Shown here one piece after another: positions 1 to 10,139 of a stretch of 64,000 bases of DNA. The position numbers and the translations under genes are program-made. The stretch spans positions 27,540,838 through 27,604,837 of the forward strand of contig CM055067.1 in NCBI GenBank assembly GCA_029204045.2. The letters are read 5' to 3'. This DNA comes from Tillandsia leiboldiana. Its lineage: Eukaryota; Streptophyta; Magnoliopsida; Poales; Bromeliaceae. Within the stretch, counting starts at the first letter, position 1. Each line of letters starts with the position of its first letter. Below the pieces are notes generated by a model, which made no database searches, was not told the DNA's origin, and worked only from the letters and a program-made list of their open reading frames with translations.

Positions 1-341
1 GTCTCTCAAAAGAGGAAAATAAAACAACTAATCTACTGAAGCTCTCCTCTGAAGGGGTACCGCTACTCCCCGAACATGGGTAGGGATCTAGCTCGCGACT
101 CCCTCGCCTCGATCATCGACCGCAGAAACAGCAACACCCGCTAAGACTCTGCAAAACGAAGGAGAGGAAGAAAAAAGGAGGGGGAAAACCCCCAAAGGGT
201 GTGAGAACTACACCAAAAGGGAGTTCTCAGTGGGTACCACCGCCGGACCCGACGGTCAGCCCACTAAGTCCTCAAAAGACAATAACTAACCAAAGCCATA
301 AAGACTGAAATAAGGAAGCTGGAGCCTCTCAACAGCTATAC

Positions 342-775
342 AGCCTCTATGCTGCTATGCCTGCCATGCCTGCCTATGCCTGCCATGCCTGCCATGCCTG
401 CCTATGCCTGCTATGCCTGCCTATGCCTGCCTATGCCTGCCATGCCTGCCATGCCTGCCATGCTTGCCTATGCCTGCCATGCCTGCTATGCCTGCCTATG
501 CCTGCCATGCCTGCCATGCCTGCCTATGCCTGCCATGCCTGCCATGCCTACCTATGCCTGCTATGCCTGCCATGCCTGCCATGCCTGCCTATGCCTGCCA
601 TGCCTGCCTATGCCTGCCATGCCTGCCATGCCTGCCTATGCCTGCCATGCCTGCCTATGCCTGCCATGCCTGCCTATGCCTGCCTTGCCTACCATACCTG
701 CCAAGCCTGCCTATGCCTGCCATGCCTATCATGCCTACTATGCCTTCCATGCCTGCCATGACCTCTACCTAGTGC
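342..775. repeat. Minisatellite of 9- and 10-bp units
   Basis: About 430 bp is built from ATGCCTGCC (9 bp) interspersed with TATGCCTGCC (10 bp), with scattered variants toward the right end. Because 9 is divisible by 3, several frames stay open and spell runs such as MPAMPA, CLPCLP or YACHAC. This is not a gene. It interrupts an LTR whose relatives lack the array (compare about 57330-57380), so it expanded within this copy. Confidence 0.95.
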
Positions 776-804
776 CACTAGTAAAAACTGATACTGCCTG
801 CTGT

Positions 805-1016
805 GCCTGCCAAATCGGGATATGCCAGCCTACGCATAACACCGATGGGGGATAGGAGTCTCAAGGACTCAAAGATGCCTGCCAAATCGGGTATGCCAGC
901 CTACGCATAACACCGATGGGGGATAGGAGTCTCAAGGACTCAAAGATGCCTGCCAAATCGGGTATGCCAGCCTACGCATAACACCGATGGGGGATAGGAG
1001 TCTCAAGGACTCAAAA
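805..1016. repeat. Three tandem ~71-bp repeats
   Basis: The word CCAAATCGGG recurs at about 810, 882 and 953. The first unit is 72 bp because of one extra base and the second is 71 bp. Each unit holds a GGGGGATAGGAGTCTC segment. The array adjoins the 9/10-bp minisatellite in the same LTR, and each unit begins with a GCCTGCC word like that array. Confidence 0.93.
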
Positions 1017-2646
1017 GTAACAAGTATCCTAGTAGAATAAATCAGCAGGACTGGATCGTGACACTGATCTAAGTGGGAAAGCCCAACCACTAAAGAAAGC
1101 CCCAGTCCTCAATCACATGCAAAAGTACTCAAGTAGTGGGAAACTCTGTCCACTAGAGAAAACAGATATCCAATCTGGTGCATAAATAAATATCCGGTCA
1201 ACCGCCCAATATCCGCGGTTGCCGCAAAGCCCTACAACTAATCCAACCTGTCCCAGACACCAAGCCCCGACTACACTACCCAGATCCCTGCTCGAACCCG
1301 AGCAACACTGACCACCTGACTAACAAATAAGGAGAAAGGAAAAGCATGGTTTCTCCTAAGTCAAGTTCCAATAAGTAGTGTAGCGGTAGAAGATGGCCTA
1401 ACCAGATGACCATACAAGCATGCAAAAGTCCTTTACTTAACAATATGATTTCAGGTATTCCAGTTCTTACAAAATTTAGAGTATACTATTTTATGAATAC
1501 TAATTGTAACAAATTGCAACAAGCCGGTCTTTATATACATGCATAAGATGTCCCAAGGTACATATCACGTGAAATAGTTTAGCAAAAATATTCCCAGTGA
1601 GTTTAGACAAAATATCCTTTGCAAGAATTAACATTCAATTCATATTTAGTCTCTAAAGATGTAAGAGCTAGCCATAGTCCAATTATGCATGCTATATCCA
1701 ATTCACTAGTACCCTAGCATTATCACATAAGACTAGCTCCAATATGCCTTGTGGGTTATCACAAGTAAGAGGTTAACAACGCTACCCACCTCGAGCGCTA
1801 AATCCCTATCCCAAAATGAAGTCCACGCTCGGTCCAAATGCTCACCGCAACACTGCGAAAAAATTCCCCAAAAGAACATACACAATTAAATCCCTCAATG
1901 TTCACGAAAATCTGTCCAAAACACATCAGTCTAGAGTTGCCCTGTTTTCACCTGCGAGAAGTGCCCGAAAAATTCCAAGAAAAATACTGTCATGATCCTC
2001 GCGACGAACCTGTCGAAACGAGTACCTGCACGCTCCAATCCGAGTTTCCTACACTGAGAAAGAAATCTGACAAGGGAACCACCCTGAAATAAACTGCTCT
2101 CAAAAACTGTAGCACTAATTCCTGTAAACAGAGATTCTCCACCTTCGAAAGATATTCAGAAAATTCCAAGAAAATTTGGGGATATTCCTCGTGATGTGTA
2201 GATGCAAAATGCCTTTTGAATCACCCCAATCCGATGCCTGTGCGCGAAGATATCGCCAAAACATTGTAGTGCTGTACAAAACTCCGCCCACGAAAATGGG
2301 TCAAAAGAAAGCTCAGGAAACTCCAAGATAAACTCGAAAAGAGAGGAAGCTCAAAACACAAAGATCGAAGCCCTACCTGTTGTGAGTCCAACGGCGCAAG
2401 AATCGCCTCAAAAGGAGGTCGGAGTAGGCCGGGGGAGCTCGTACACCAAAATGCGATGAAGGGGAACACCAATGGACGAGCGTCGCGCTGCGCCGTAAAA
2501 ATGCAAACCTCGGGATGCGGGCCACCAAAAATCTCCAAACTCTGCAGATGGATGCAGCACTGCGTGGGGATCAACTTTGCTGAAGGCCTCAAGTCGGTTT
2601 GCAGCTCGGAAATGGCGGAAAAAGGGGAAAGAAGAAGGCTCGGATC

Positions 2647-2660
2647 GCTTTTTATAGGCT
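2647..2660 (-). promoter_or_regulatory. TATA box of the minus-strand LTR
   Basis: On the minus strand this reads AGCCTATAAAAA. It aligns by context with the CCTATAAATA boxes of the other LTRs at 7718, 40487, 44375 and 52311 and lies about 170 bp downstream of the G-box cluster. Confidence 0.6.
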
Positions 2661-2827
2661 CCAGAAACAAATCGAAAAATGACGGCCATGTCCCCACTTC
2701 CGGGCGCCCGGAAGATCCGGGCTGCTGCAGTGTTGGGCCAGGCCCAACACTGTGCAGGCCCGAACCTTCCACGGGCCTACACGTAGCCCGCCACACAGGC
2801 GACACCGAAGGCAACCATTGCGCCGGC

Positions 2828-3091
2828 GACACGTGGCCACCCCCAACTCCGACACGTGGCCCGGCCAGGGGTCAACGCGCGCCTGGCACGCGCACATGCG
2901 CATGTCAGCGCCGCCTGCGCACTGTGCACGCACGCGCCCCGAGGCGGCCCGCACCCGCTCCGTGGACCGCGCGCATGAGAACCAACCAACCAACTACCGC
3001 CACGCGTCCTTCCCCCGGTCCACCGTGCACCCGCTCGTTTTCCCCCTGGACCGCGCCCACAACGCCAACAAACCACGAGCTGCCACGTGGC
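2828..3091 (-). promoter_or_regulatory. U3 G-box cluster of the minus-strand LTR
   Basis: Three G-box cores occur (2828-2837, 2851-2860, 3082-3091) in very GC-rich DNA, upstream of the TATA box on the minus strand. Two of them have a degenerate CCAAT box exactly 8 bp away: CCATT at 2815-2819 and CAAAC at 3069-3073. This matches the spacing of the better-preserved modules at 30524 and 27010. Confidence 0.5.
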
Positions 3092-3628
3092 CCGCCTCCG
3101 GTGCACGCCCGCATCGTGGACCGCGCACTTGCCCGCGCCCATGTGCGCCTGCCCGCGGCCCTGCGCGCCTGCCCGCGGCTGCGCGCCGCCTGCCCGGGCC
3201 CGCGCCGCCGCTGCCCGCCGCCGTGCCGGTGCCGGCCGTACGCCGGAACAGTACCCTACGCCTCGAAAATCGTGCCAAGTCATCCGGGCTCCGAAAAATG
3301 CAAGTGAATAGTCCATTTTCATTGTTTTCACGCGCTGAATCCAAATCCAAAGTCCGATTTGCCAAATTCCAACTCTAAAAATTGCCGAAGGCATCCGGAG
3401 AGGTGATCCTTTATCCAAACTTCGCGCTGAGCCCAATTTTAATATCCATTGCGCGCAAAACCACTTCTAAGCATTCGACGGGGTCATTGACTACTCCCGT
3501 GATCCATTTAACACACCGAGTCCATCACTAGTGTCCAATTGGTGTACAAACGCCACCGACACGCCACATGGGCCTCCAGGAGCTGCTGATTAACCAGTAA
3601 TCTCGTCGTGGGGATCCAGGTCCTCACA

Positions 3629-4048
3629 CGGTCCCCCTTCAGAGGAAAGCTTCAGTAGATTTGTTTACTTCTTTTTCCTCTGTTGAGAGACCTTTGTTGT
3701 GAGGTATAGAGTTGTACTTTATTTTACAGTTTGAGAGGCTGATGTAGTGAGGATATTTTTGTATTGAGAGCTTGTACACTGATGTATTTTATTGGAGATA
3801 TCTCCCTTTTGAGTTTTGTATCAGACGACTTTTTTATACGATCGTATTTGGGAGATGGATATTGTATTATTTTCAGTTGTACAGTGTTTGGATTTCAGCT
3901 TTTCAGTAGTTTTACTTTCGGCTCTGATATCTGTTTAGCTGTAGTTGTTTCTTTTTGCAGGTTAGTCGCTTCGTCTATACGGGGTGTCCGTATGGGCGGC
4001 GCATCTGTTGGCGAACCCGGGTCGCAGTTTCGACGCCGGGGCGTGACA
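3629..4048 (+). mobile_element. 3' part of a plus-strand gypsy LTR
   Basis: The segment matches the last ~400 bp of the large LTRs (compare 55120-55502): CTTCAGTAGAT, a TGATGTATTT..GGAGATATCTCCC stretch, a pyrimidine tract ending TTTTTGCAG, the hairpin module and terminal GGGGCGTGACA at 4048. Its left part was separated by the insertion of the 1-3628 LTR and lies outside the window. The hairpin stem here reads CTATACGG/CCGTATGG, a compensatory variant of the TATGCGG/CCGCATA stem in element A. Confidence 0.85.
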
Positions 4049-4692
4049 CCTGCCCCGCGCGGCGCTGCGGGCAGCCCGAGACGACGTCGGCGGCGGCGGC
4101 GGCCCACCCAAGAATAAAAGAAGAACCCCAAAAACAACTTCGGAAGAGAGGGTCGCTTACACGATTTCGTCGGAGAAGGCGATCCGTTCACGCTCCCGGT
4201 TTCGGCACGTTGATTGGGGACGATCCGGTCCCTCCGCTTTCTCCTTCTTCCTTTCTTTTCACTTCCGGTTAGGGTTTTCCCTTCCTCTTTCTTTCTTTTC
4301 TCTCCAGCTAGGGTTTTCTCTTTTCTTTCGGGAAAACCGATTTTCCCTCTTGGTACATACACTAAAACCCACATCCGGGTATTTACTATTTAATATTAAT
4401 TATTTAATCGCAAGAGATAATTCCTCATCCCCTTGAAAAGCGTGCCAGATCTTTTGCACGGATTCCGATGCACACTACGATTACCGCGATCTTCAAAACC
4501 TATTTTTGGGAGATCCGTAAGTCAGATTTTAGATCCGATTGCACCGTCGTTCATCGTTTCTCGAGCTCTATCACCGAAAAATACCCGCACCGTGTGATAG
4601 TCAACTTAAGAGAACTCGATCATTCGATTTTCCCTAACATGTAGTTTATTAGCAAAAGGGTAAAACGATACACGAAAAGTCGTGATGTTACA
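4049..4692 (-). mobile_element. 5' part of a minus-strand LTR related to element B
   Basis: On the minus strand it starts TGTAACATCACG at 4692. It then shares blocks with the 5' part of the element B LTR (31240-31350): TTACGGATCTCCC, GTGCATCGGAATCCG and GGCACGCTTTTC. Its continuation lies left of the plus-strand LTR fragment, which evidently inserted here (flank CCTGC after 4048). The right flank is GTACC; the matching left target-site copy is outside the window. Confidence 0.7.
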
Positions 4693-4702
4693 GTACCACT
4701 GT

Positions 4703-5278
4703 TGTGACGGCCCACTTCCCAGGGGGTCACCCATCCTAGAACTACTCTAGCTCTAGCACGCTTAACTCTCATGTTCCTCTTGGATCTTGCTACCATCCAA
4801 AATGCTATAGCCGGGTTAGAGATTTAGTCCTATTATATCACTTATATAGAGGACTAATCCAAATTCCGGGGGTGTCACATTCTTCCCCCCTTTAAGCCCT
4901 GACGTCCACGTCAGGCTCAAGCACATTCACAAGCACCAGGCGATGTGAGACTCGTCTCGCTAGCCTTAGCCGACCTTGTGAGGAGCTGCACTCCACTCAC
5001 AAAGGTCATTAGCCGGGGAGCCTCACTCTACCCGCTATATAACCCTGGCTCAGCCGAGACTCATCTCACATTTCCGGCTGGTGAATGGCTATGATACCAA
5101 CTGTGACGCCCCACTTCCCAGGGGGTCACCCATCCTAGAACTACTCTAGCTCTAGCACGCTTAACTCTCATGTTCCTCTTGGATCTTGCTACCATCCAAA
5201 ATGCTATAGCCGGGTTAGAGATTTAGTCCTATTATATCATTTATATAGAGGACTAATCCAAATTCCGGGGGTGTCACA
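4703..5278 (-). mobile_element. Cassandra TRIM copy 1
   Basis: A complete miniature LTR retrotransposon in minus orientation. Its two 177-bp LTRs (4703-4879 and 5102-5278) flank about 220 bp of non-coding DNA. The primer-binding site next to the 5' LTR is near 5087-5100, the complement of GTTGGTATCATAGC. The polypurine tract next to the 3' LTR is seen as TTCTTCCCCCCTTTAAG from 4880. Target-site duplication ACTGT is at 4698-4702 and 5279-5283. Cassandra elements are known to carry 5S rRNA sequence in their LTRs and to encode no protein, relying on other elements for reverse transcription and integration. It lies inside a minus-strand gypsy LTR. Confidence 0.95.
5113..5170 (-). promoter_or_regulatory. 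5S rRNA-like Pol III promoter segment, Cassandra 1
   Basis: On the minus strand the segment carries AGTTAAGCGTGCT and CTAGGATGGGTGACC, the internal control region of plant 5S rRNA, ending in CCTGGGAAGT. The second LTR has the same segment at 4714-4771. It is a 5S-derived promoter domain inside an LTR, not a 5S gene. Confidence 0.9.
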
Positions 5279-6199
5279 ACTGTATACATCCCAAAATACC
5301 TCAAGTACAACATCTGCCAGTATACAAAAAATGGAAACTAAAAATAATACAATCAGGGTACAGAATAAAACCCACTATCAGGGGAGGTACATCGATCTCA
5401 CCAAAATACAACACGGGTAGGGATCTAGCTCGCGACTCCCTTATCTCGATCCGACAAACCAGTCGGTGCAGGGGCAGACGGGGATGCCTCTGTAAAAAAA
5501 GTCACCACAACGGGTGTGAGAACTACATCAATCAAGTAGTTCTCTGTAGGTACCATCTCTAAGACCCACGGTCTACCCACTAAGACTACTAGAGGCAAAA
5601 TAACGATAACAAGTAAGAAAACAAATATAATAGTTGGAAAGAAATCTACAGCTACCATGCTTATCTACTATGCTCAATGAATAATGAGATAGAAGGGAAA
5701 GCAACCACTCACTCTCGAGGTGCTAATGATAATACCCAATCTGAATGACTGCCTCATAGGGTCCAGTCAAGCCTGCGCCCACCTACTGCCACCATCCATG
5801 CCGGGCAGGATTTATGTAGGGCGTCCCACAAGGACTGCATCGACATCGCGCGTACACAAGTAACAGGCCCAGCTCTAGAGCGGCACTCGAGGGGAGCGAC
5901 CCCACCGGAAAAATTAGCGCATCACAATCAAGCTCAATCCGGCTCATGCAGGCTATAGTCCAAAACTCAGGACCAACCAGATCCACAATCGGCTCAACTA
6001 TAAGCTCACAATACATAAGGAAATTGGCTCAAATACAACTCACCAAGTGTAAAGGAATCGACTTAAATACAACTCACAATACATAAAGAAATCGGCTCCT
6101 ACCCTTGACCTAACAGCCGGGAAAATCTAACACTCGACCACTCCATAGTCGAGGGAATCGACTCCTCAACGGATAAAAACATCCAGAGGTAACCACTCT
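5279..6199 (-). mobile_element. Minus-strand gypsy host LTR, segment 1
   Basis: This segment belongs to the oldest visible LTR in the left half. It contains the family word CGGGTAGGGATCTAGCTCGCGACTCCC in two pieces around 5415-5445 and the ordered blocks around GGTCCAGTCAAGCCTGCGCCC near 5760. It continues after the inserted solo LTR at 21672. The flank ACTCT (6195-6199) is the target-site duplication of that solo LTR. No gene is seen in it. Confidence 0.7.
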
Positions 6200-6522
6200 T
6201 GTGATGACCCGGATCTTTATTGGGGGTTTATGGCTTGATCAGTGGCTTCCGGAGGACTTTCTTGGGAGTTGGGAGTGTTTGAGTGTGTATCGGGCTCAAG
6301 AAATGGACTCAGTGCTTTGAATGGATTCCGAGTGTATTTGGGTACCCCCGTCGAATTTTGGGAGGAGCTTTGGGCAAAATAGAGGCCATATTTGGATTCA
6401 GCGCGGAAAAACGTTGAAAAACGGCTATTTACTTGTATTTTTCTGAGTCCAGACGCCCAAAAACGGAGACCCGGAAGTTTCTGGTGTTTTTCGGTGCATG
6501 GAGGAGCCGTGGACCAGCCTAG

Positions 6523-6747
6523 GACACGTGGCAGCCCGTCATTGGGCCGGCGCACGACTCTCGGTCCATGGAGGTGGGCCGCCGGTGCACGGTGGACCGG
6601 TGGGCCACGTGGCAGGCGCCGGTTGGCCCGCTGCAGAGCGCGCGGCGCATGGATCGAGCGCGGGCACCGCGGGCAGGCTGGGCAGGCGGGGGGTAGAGGC
6701 GCGGCGCACGGTGCACCGGGACGCGCCACGTGGCGGCCCCGGGTTGG
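6523..6747 (+). promoter_or_regulatory. Three G-box/CCAAT modules in the solo LTR
   Basis: GACACGTGGC at 6523 is followed 8 bp later by ATTGG (6541-6545). GCCACGTGGC at 6604 is followed 8 bp later by GTTGG (6622-6626), and GCCACGTGGC at 6725 by GTTGG (6743-6747). A fourth, degenerate one lies beyond Cassandra 2 at 7442-7464 (ACTGG). In plants G-boxes bind bZIP and bHLH factors and CCAAT boxes bind NF-Y. Activity here is inferred. Confidence 0.65.
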
Positions 6748-6854
6748 ACGGCGCAGGTGCGCGCGGTGCACCCGCGGGCGCGCGCCTGCGGCCGTACGCG
6801 CACGCGGGCGCAGGCGCGCAGGCGCGTGCCGGCGGGCGTGTCGGGCGGGAAAGG

Positions 6855-7432
6855 TGTGACACCCCCGGAATTTGGATTAGTCCTCTATATAAATGATATA
6901 ATAGGACTAAATCTCTAACCCGGCTATAGCATTTTGGATGGTAGCAAGATCCAAGAGGAACATGAGAGTTAAGCGTGCTAGAGCTAGAGTAGTTCTAGGA
7001 TGGGTGACTCCCTGGGAAGTTGGGGCGTCACAGTTGGTATCAGAGCCATTCACCAGCCGGAAATGTGAGATGAGTCTCGGCTGAGCCAGGGTTATATAGC
7101 GGGTAGAGCGAGGCTCCCCGGCTAATGACCGTTGTGAGTGGAGTGCAGCTCCTCACAAGGTCGGCTAAGGCTAGCGAGACGAGTCTCACATCGCCTGGTG
7201 CTTGTGAGTGTGCTTGAGCCTGACGTGGACGTCAGGGCTTAAAGGGGGGAAGAATGTGACACCCCCGGAATTTGGATTAGTCCTCTATATAAATGATATA
7301 ATAGGACTAAATCTCTAACCCGGCTATAGCATTTTGGATGGTAGCAAGATCCAAGAGGAACATGAGAGTTAAGCGTGCTAGAGCTAGAGTAGTTCTAGGA
7401 TGGGTGACTCCCTGGGAAGTTGGGGCGTCACA
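6855..7432 (+). mobile_element. Cassandra TRIM copy 2
   Basis: LTRs at 6855-7032 and 7255-7432 (178 bp each) look identical, including a private variant (GACTCCCTGGGAAGTTGGGG) seen in both. This indicates a young insertion. The primer-binding site TGGTATCAGAGCC is at 7035-7047 and the polypurine tract AAAGGGGGGAAGAA is at 7241-7254. Target-site duplication AAAGG is at 6850-6854 and 7433-7437. The element sits in the U3 part of the solo LTR. Confidence 0.97.
6963..7020 (+). promoter_or_regulatory. 5S rRNA-like Pol III promoter segment, Cassandra 2
   Basis: AGTTAAGCGTGCT and CTAGGATGGGTGAC match the box A to box C region of plant 5S rRNA. The second LTR has it at 7363-7420. Confidence 0.9.
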
Positions 7433-7717
7433 AAAGGGGGTGCCACGTGGCGCCATGCCACTGGCTGGCGCCACCCACCCCGCCGCCCCGCATGGGGGGC
7501 ACGTGGCCGCGCCCGGTTCGCCGGGCGCGCTGTCCCCTGTGCGGGGGACACGTGTCGCACCGTGGGCCGGGTCGGACGGCCGCGCGGTCCGACCAGGATC
7601 CCGTGCGGAGTGGGCCGAGTTTGGGCCGGACTACTATGTGCGCCCGGTTTCGAGGCCCGAAAGATTCGGGCGCCCGAAACCTGGACACAGTGGTCATTTT
7701 CGCAAAAGTTTTGTGGG

Positions 7718-7730
7718 CCTATAAATAGGC
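7718..7730 (+). promoter_or_regulatory. TATA box of the solo LTR
   Basis: CCTATAAATAGGC lies downstream of the G-box/CCAAT modules and about 280 bp upstream of the donor-like AGGTAAGG at 7999. The order is the same as in element C. Confidence 0.7.
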
Positions 7731-9925
7731 CTCCCCTCCCCTCCTTTTTCTGCTTTTTCTGAGAGATAGAGAGAGAACCTGAGGGAGGGCCTTGAAGCAA
7801 GTTTGTTCCTCTGTTGATTTTACATCTCGTGGTGGAGTTCTAGATTTTTCGGAAGCTCGACAACGGTGATCCGGATTTTACAGTTCGCCTCGGTTTTTCC
7901 CCCATTTCAGCCCATTACCGTCACAGTTCAGTCGGAATTTCGCTGTGAGCAAACCAGGAGGAGTTTTTGGACGATTTCTTCGACAGCATGTTCCTAAGAG
8001 GTAAGGCTTTGATTTTCTCGTTGACCGCTTCGCTCTATTTCGCACTTTTGGCACGTTTCCCGAGGCATCTTTGACCCCCATTTTTCTGTGTTGGATTCTG
8101 GACAGCACCGGCTTGTCGATTTTATATCTTGGCCTAGGAGCATCGGATCAAGGCGTTTCAGGACTCGAGTTTGATCTACTAGTCGCGAGGAACACTGTGA
8201 GGATTTTTCTGGGATTTTTGGAAATTGTTTCGAAGGTGATAATTAAGCTTTTCTTGGACAGGTTGCTACTGGAATTTTGATTGGAAGGTTTGGAGTATGC
8301 AACGGTATTTTATTTTTATCTTGGCCTACAGGTATCGGATCTGGGCGTATAAACAGTCGTTTTGGGGCTACTCTTCGCGGGGGACACGACCGTGAATTTT
8401 CTGGATTTTTTTGAGGACTGTACAGAGGTGATATTTAGCCATTTTTGGGGCTGATTTTGGATAGTAGGTATTTGTGCAGTTTTGGGATTAATTGTGCGCA
8501 TTGTTCTGTGCAGTGGGACACAGTTTTTGGTGGATTGCTGTGTTAGAGGGCTGCGGGCGGCAAGGAGGTTTCTTTTGGGGTTGTGCACGCTTTTCGAGGT
8601 GGGTGGTTGTTGCATACCTCTACTTCTGACTTGCTCACTAAGTTTATTAGAGAAGCCCACTATTGAACATATTGATTGATTGCGATGCATGTTTGACTGA
8701 TATAAATGTGAGCCTATCATTTGAGACTAATCATGTGGATATAACATGTTGGGAATCTTATTGGATAATACTATTGTGGAAACATGATTGCGGGGACATA
8801 TTTAATAGTGATAATTAACATGCCATATTAGCACATAGATTTTATGAAAGTGGATTAAATGGATTAAATGTTGGGACATGATGACTTATCTATGTGCGGG
8901 TGCCACTTTGGGATTTATTATGGATCTGGTATTATTTACATGTGTAGTTGACTGATGATTTTAGCATATTGGGTATATCTATGTGGATTTATTATTAGTT
9001 ACGCATGTGGAACTGTTATTTGATGTTTTTCTCTTTCATCTTGCATGAGGACTTTTGCATGCCTGTATGGACATCTAGATAGGCCACTATTTATTGCTAC
9101 ACTATCATATTGGGATTTGACTTAGGAGAAACCATGATCGCTTTCTTTCTCCTTCTTATTTAGACTTTTGAGTCATGTTGCTCGGGTTCGAGCAGAGGTT
9201 TGGGATAGTGTAGCCGAGACCTTAGGGTCAGAGACAGGGTGTACTTGATGCTTGATTTGTGGGTTATTGCGGCAACCACGGACAGTAGGCGGTTGACTGA
9301 AGATTGATTATTTTACCCGATTATGGGTTGTGGGGTATTGTGGTGACCGCGGACGTCAGGCGGTTAGCCAGATGTTGATTACCTTATCAGATTTTGGGTC
9401 TTGTGGGGTGTTGCGGCGACCGCGGACATTGGGCGGTTGACCGGATGTTTACTTATGCATCAGATTGGGTATCAGATTTCTCTAGTGGATGGAGTTTCCC
9501 CACTTATTGAGACTATTGCATCAGATCGGGGTTTCATTAGTGGACGGAGTTTCCCACTTTGATCATAGTCTTGATCCAGTCCTGCTATATTGAGATATGT
9601 GTGTGAGGACCCGAAATTCCCACGTAAGGATTACTGTTTGTTTGGCAGCTTCTGGAAGCCTTTTGTTGAGTGTGGAGGCTTTGCGCGCAAATCGGACTTC
9701 AAAACCGGACTCAGCGCGAAAAATAGATCGAGTTGGTGTGTTCGGATGCCCCCGTAAATTTTTAGAAATGGATTCTTGCAAAATGGACTTCGTATTTGGA
9801 TTCAGCGCGGAAAAACGTTGGAAATCGGCTATTTGGTTGTATTTTTCGGAGTCCGGATGATCAAAAACGGGCAACCGAAAGTTTTGGGGATTTTCGGGTG
9901 CATGAATAGGCTGTGGACCGGGGGT

Positions 9926-9948
9926 GCCACGTGGCGTCACCCCATTGG
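9926..9948 (+). promoter_or_regulatory. G-box/CCAAT module, element A 5' LTR
   Basis: GCCACGTGGC is followed exactly 8 bp later by ATTGG. The 3' LTR copy is at 16997-17019. No clear CCTATAAATA box follows in this LTR family. Confidence 0.6.
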
Positions 9949-10071
9949 TTCGGTGTTGGGAGTGTGGTCCATCAGGCATGCTAGGCTGCCACATGGCTAG
10001 CCATGATGGGCCAGCCGTACTTCACGTGGGGTGGAGTGTGGGAGAGGGAGAGAGAGAGGATTGTTTTAATT

Positions 10072-10139
10072 ATTTTTTTTCCTTTCTTCTTCTTCCTCCT
10101 CTTCTTCTTCCTCTTCTTTTTCTTCCTCCTTCTTCCTCC
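10072..10139. repeat. CTT/CCT-rich pyrimidine tract
   Basis: An imperfect TTC/CTC microsatellite lies between the U3 module and the donor-like site. The 3' LTR copy is at about 17144-17210. Such tracts are common in plant 5' leaders, but no function is shown here. Confidence 0.85.

Larger units (their letters stand above)
1..3628 (-). mobile_element. Ty3/gypsy LTR, 3' end beyond the window
   Basis: Read on the minus strand, this LTR starts at 3628 with TGTGAGGACCTGGATCC, the same start as element C (43471). It keeps the family order: the CAGCGCG block near 3340, a GC-rich stretch with G-boxes (2828-3091), a TATA box near 2655 and a pyrimidine-flanked tail. The last few hundred bases, with the terminal GTGACA, lie left of position 1. 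The flank after 3628 begins CGGTC and continues as the 3' part of a plus-strand LTR, so this copy inserted into that LTR. Whether it is a solo LTR or one end of a full element cannot be seen. Open frames here, including arginine/proline-rich ones at 2450-3430, are composition artefacts. Confidence 0.85.

Noticed and set aside
349..855. Three overlapping open frames spelling MPAMPA, CLPCLP and YACHAC repeats, as a possible repetitive cysteine-rich protein gene
   Set aside because: All come from one 9/10-bp minisatellite read in different frames. There is no unique coding sequence, and the array sits in an LTR.
805..1016. CRISPR-like array (repeats with similar spacing)
   Set aside because: The units are contiguous 71-bp copies with no variable spacers, and the window is plant retrotransposon DNA.
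2456..3436. Long arginine/proline-rich open frames on both strands
   Set aside because: They lie in a GC-rich LTR U3 where stop codons are rare by composition. Similar frames recur at 6392-6896, 26868-27343, 30611-31216, 31987-32967, 43721-44530, 51593-52466 and 61809-62406, with no shared protein family.
4714..4771. A genuine 5S rRNA gene or 5S pseudogene cluster
   Set aside because: Only the 3' half with the internal promoter is present, always inside a Cassandra LTR with target duplications. There is no full 120-bp 5S unit or spacer array.
7035..7047. tRNA gene suggested by TGGTATCAGAGCC
   Set aside because: It is a primer-binding site complementary to a tRNA 3' end. No cloverleaf can be drawn around it.
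10072..10139. Polypurine tract on the opposite strand marking an element end
   Set aside because: It lies inside both LTRs of element A at the same place and is a CTT/CCT microsatellite. The real polypurine tract is at 16661-16672.
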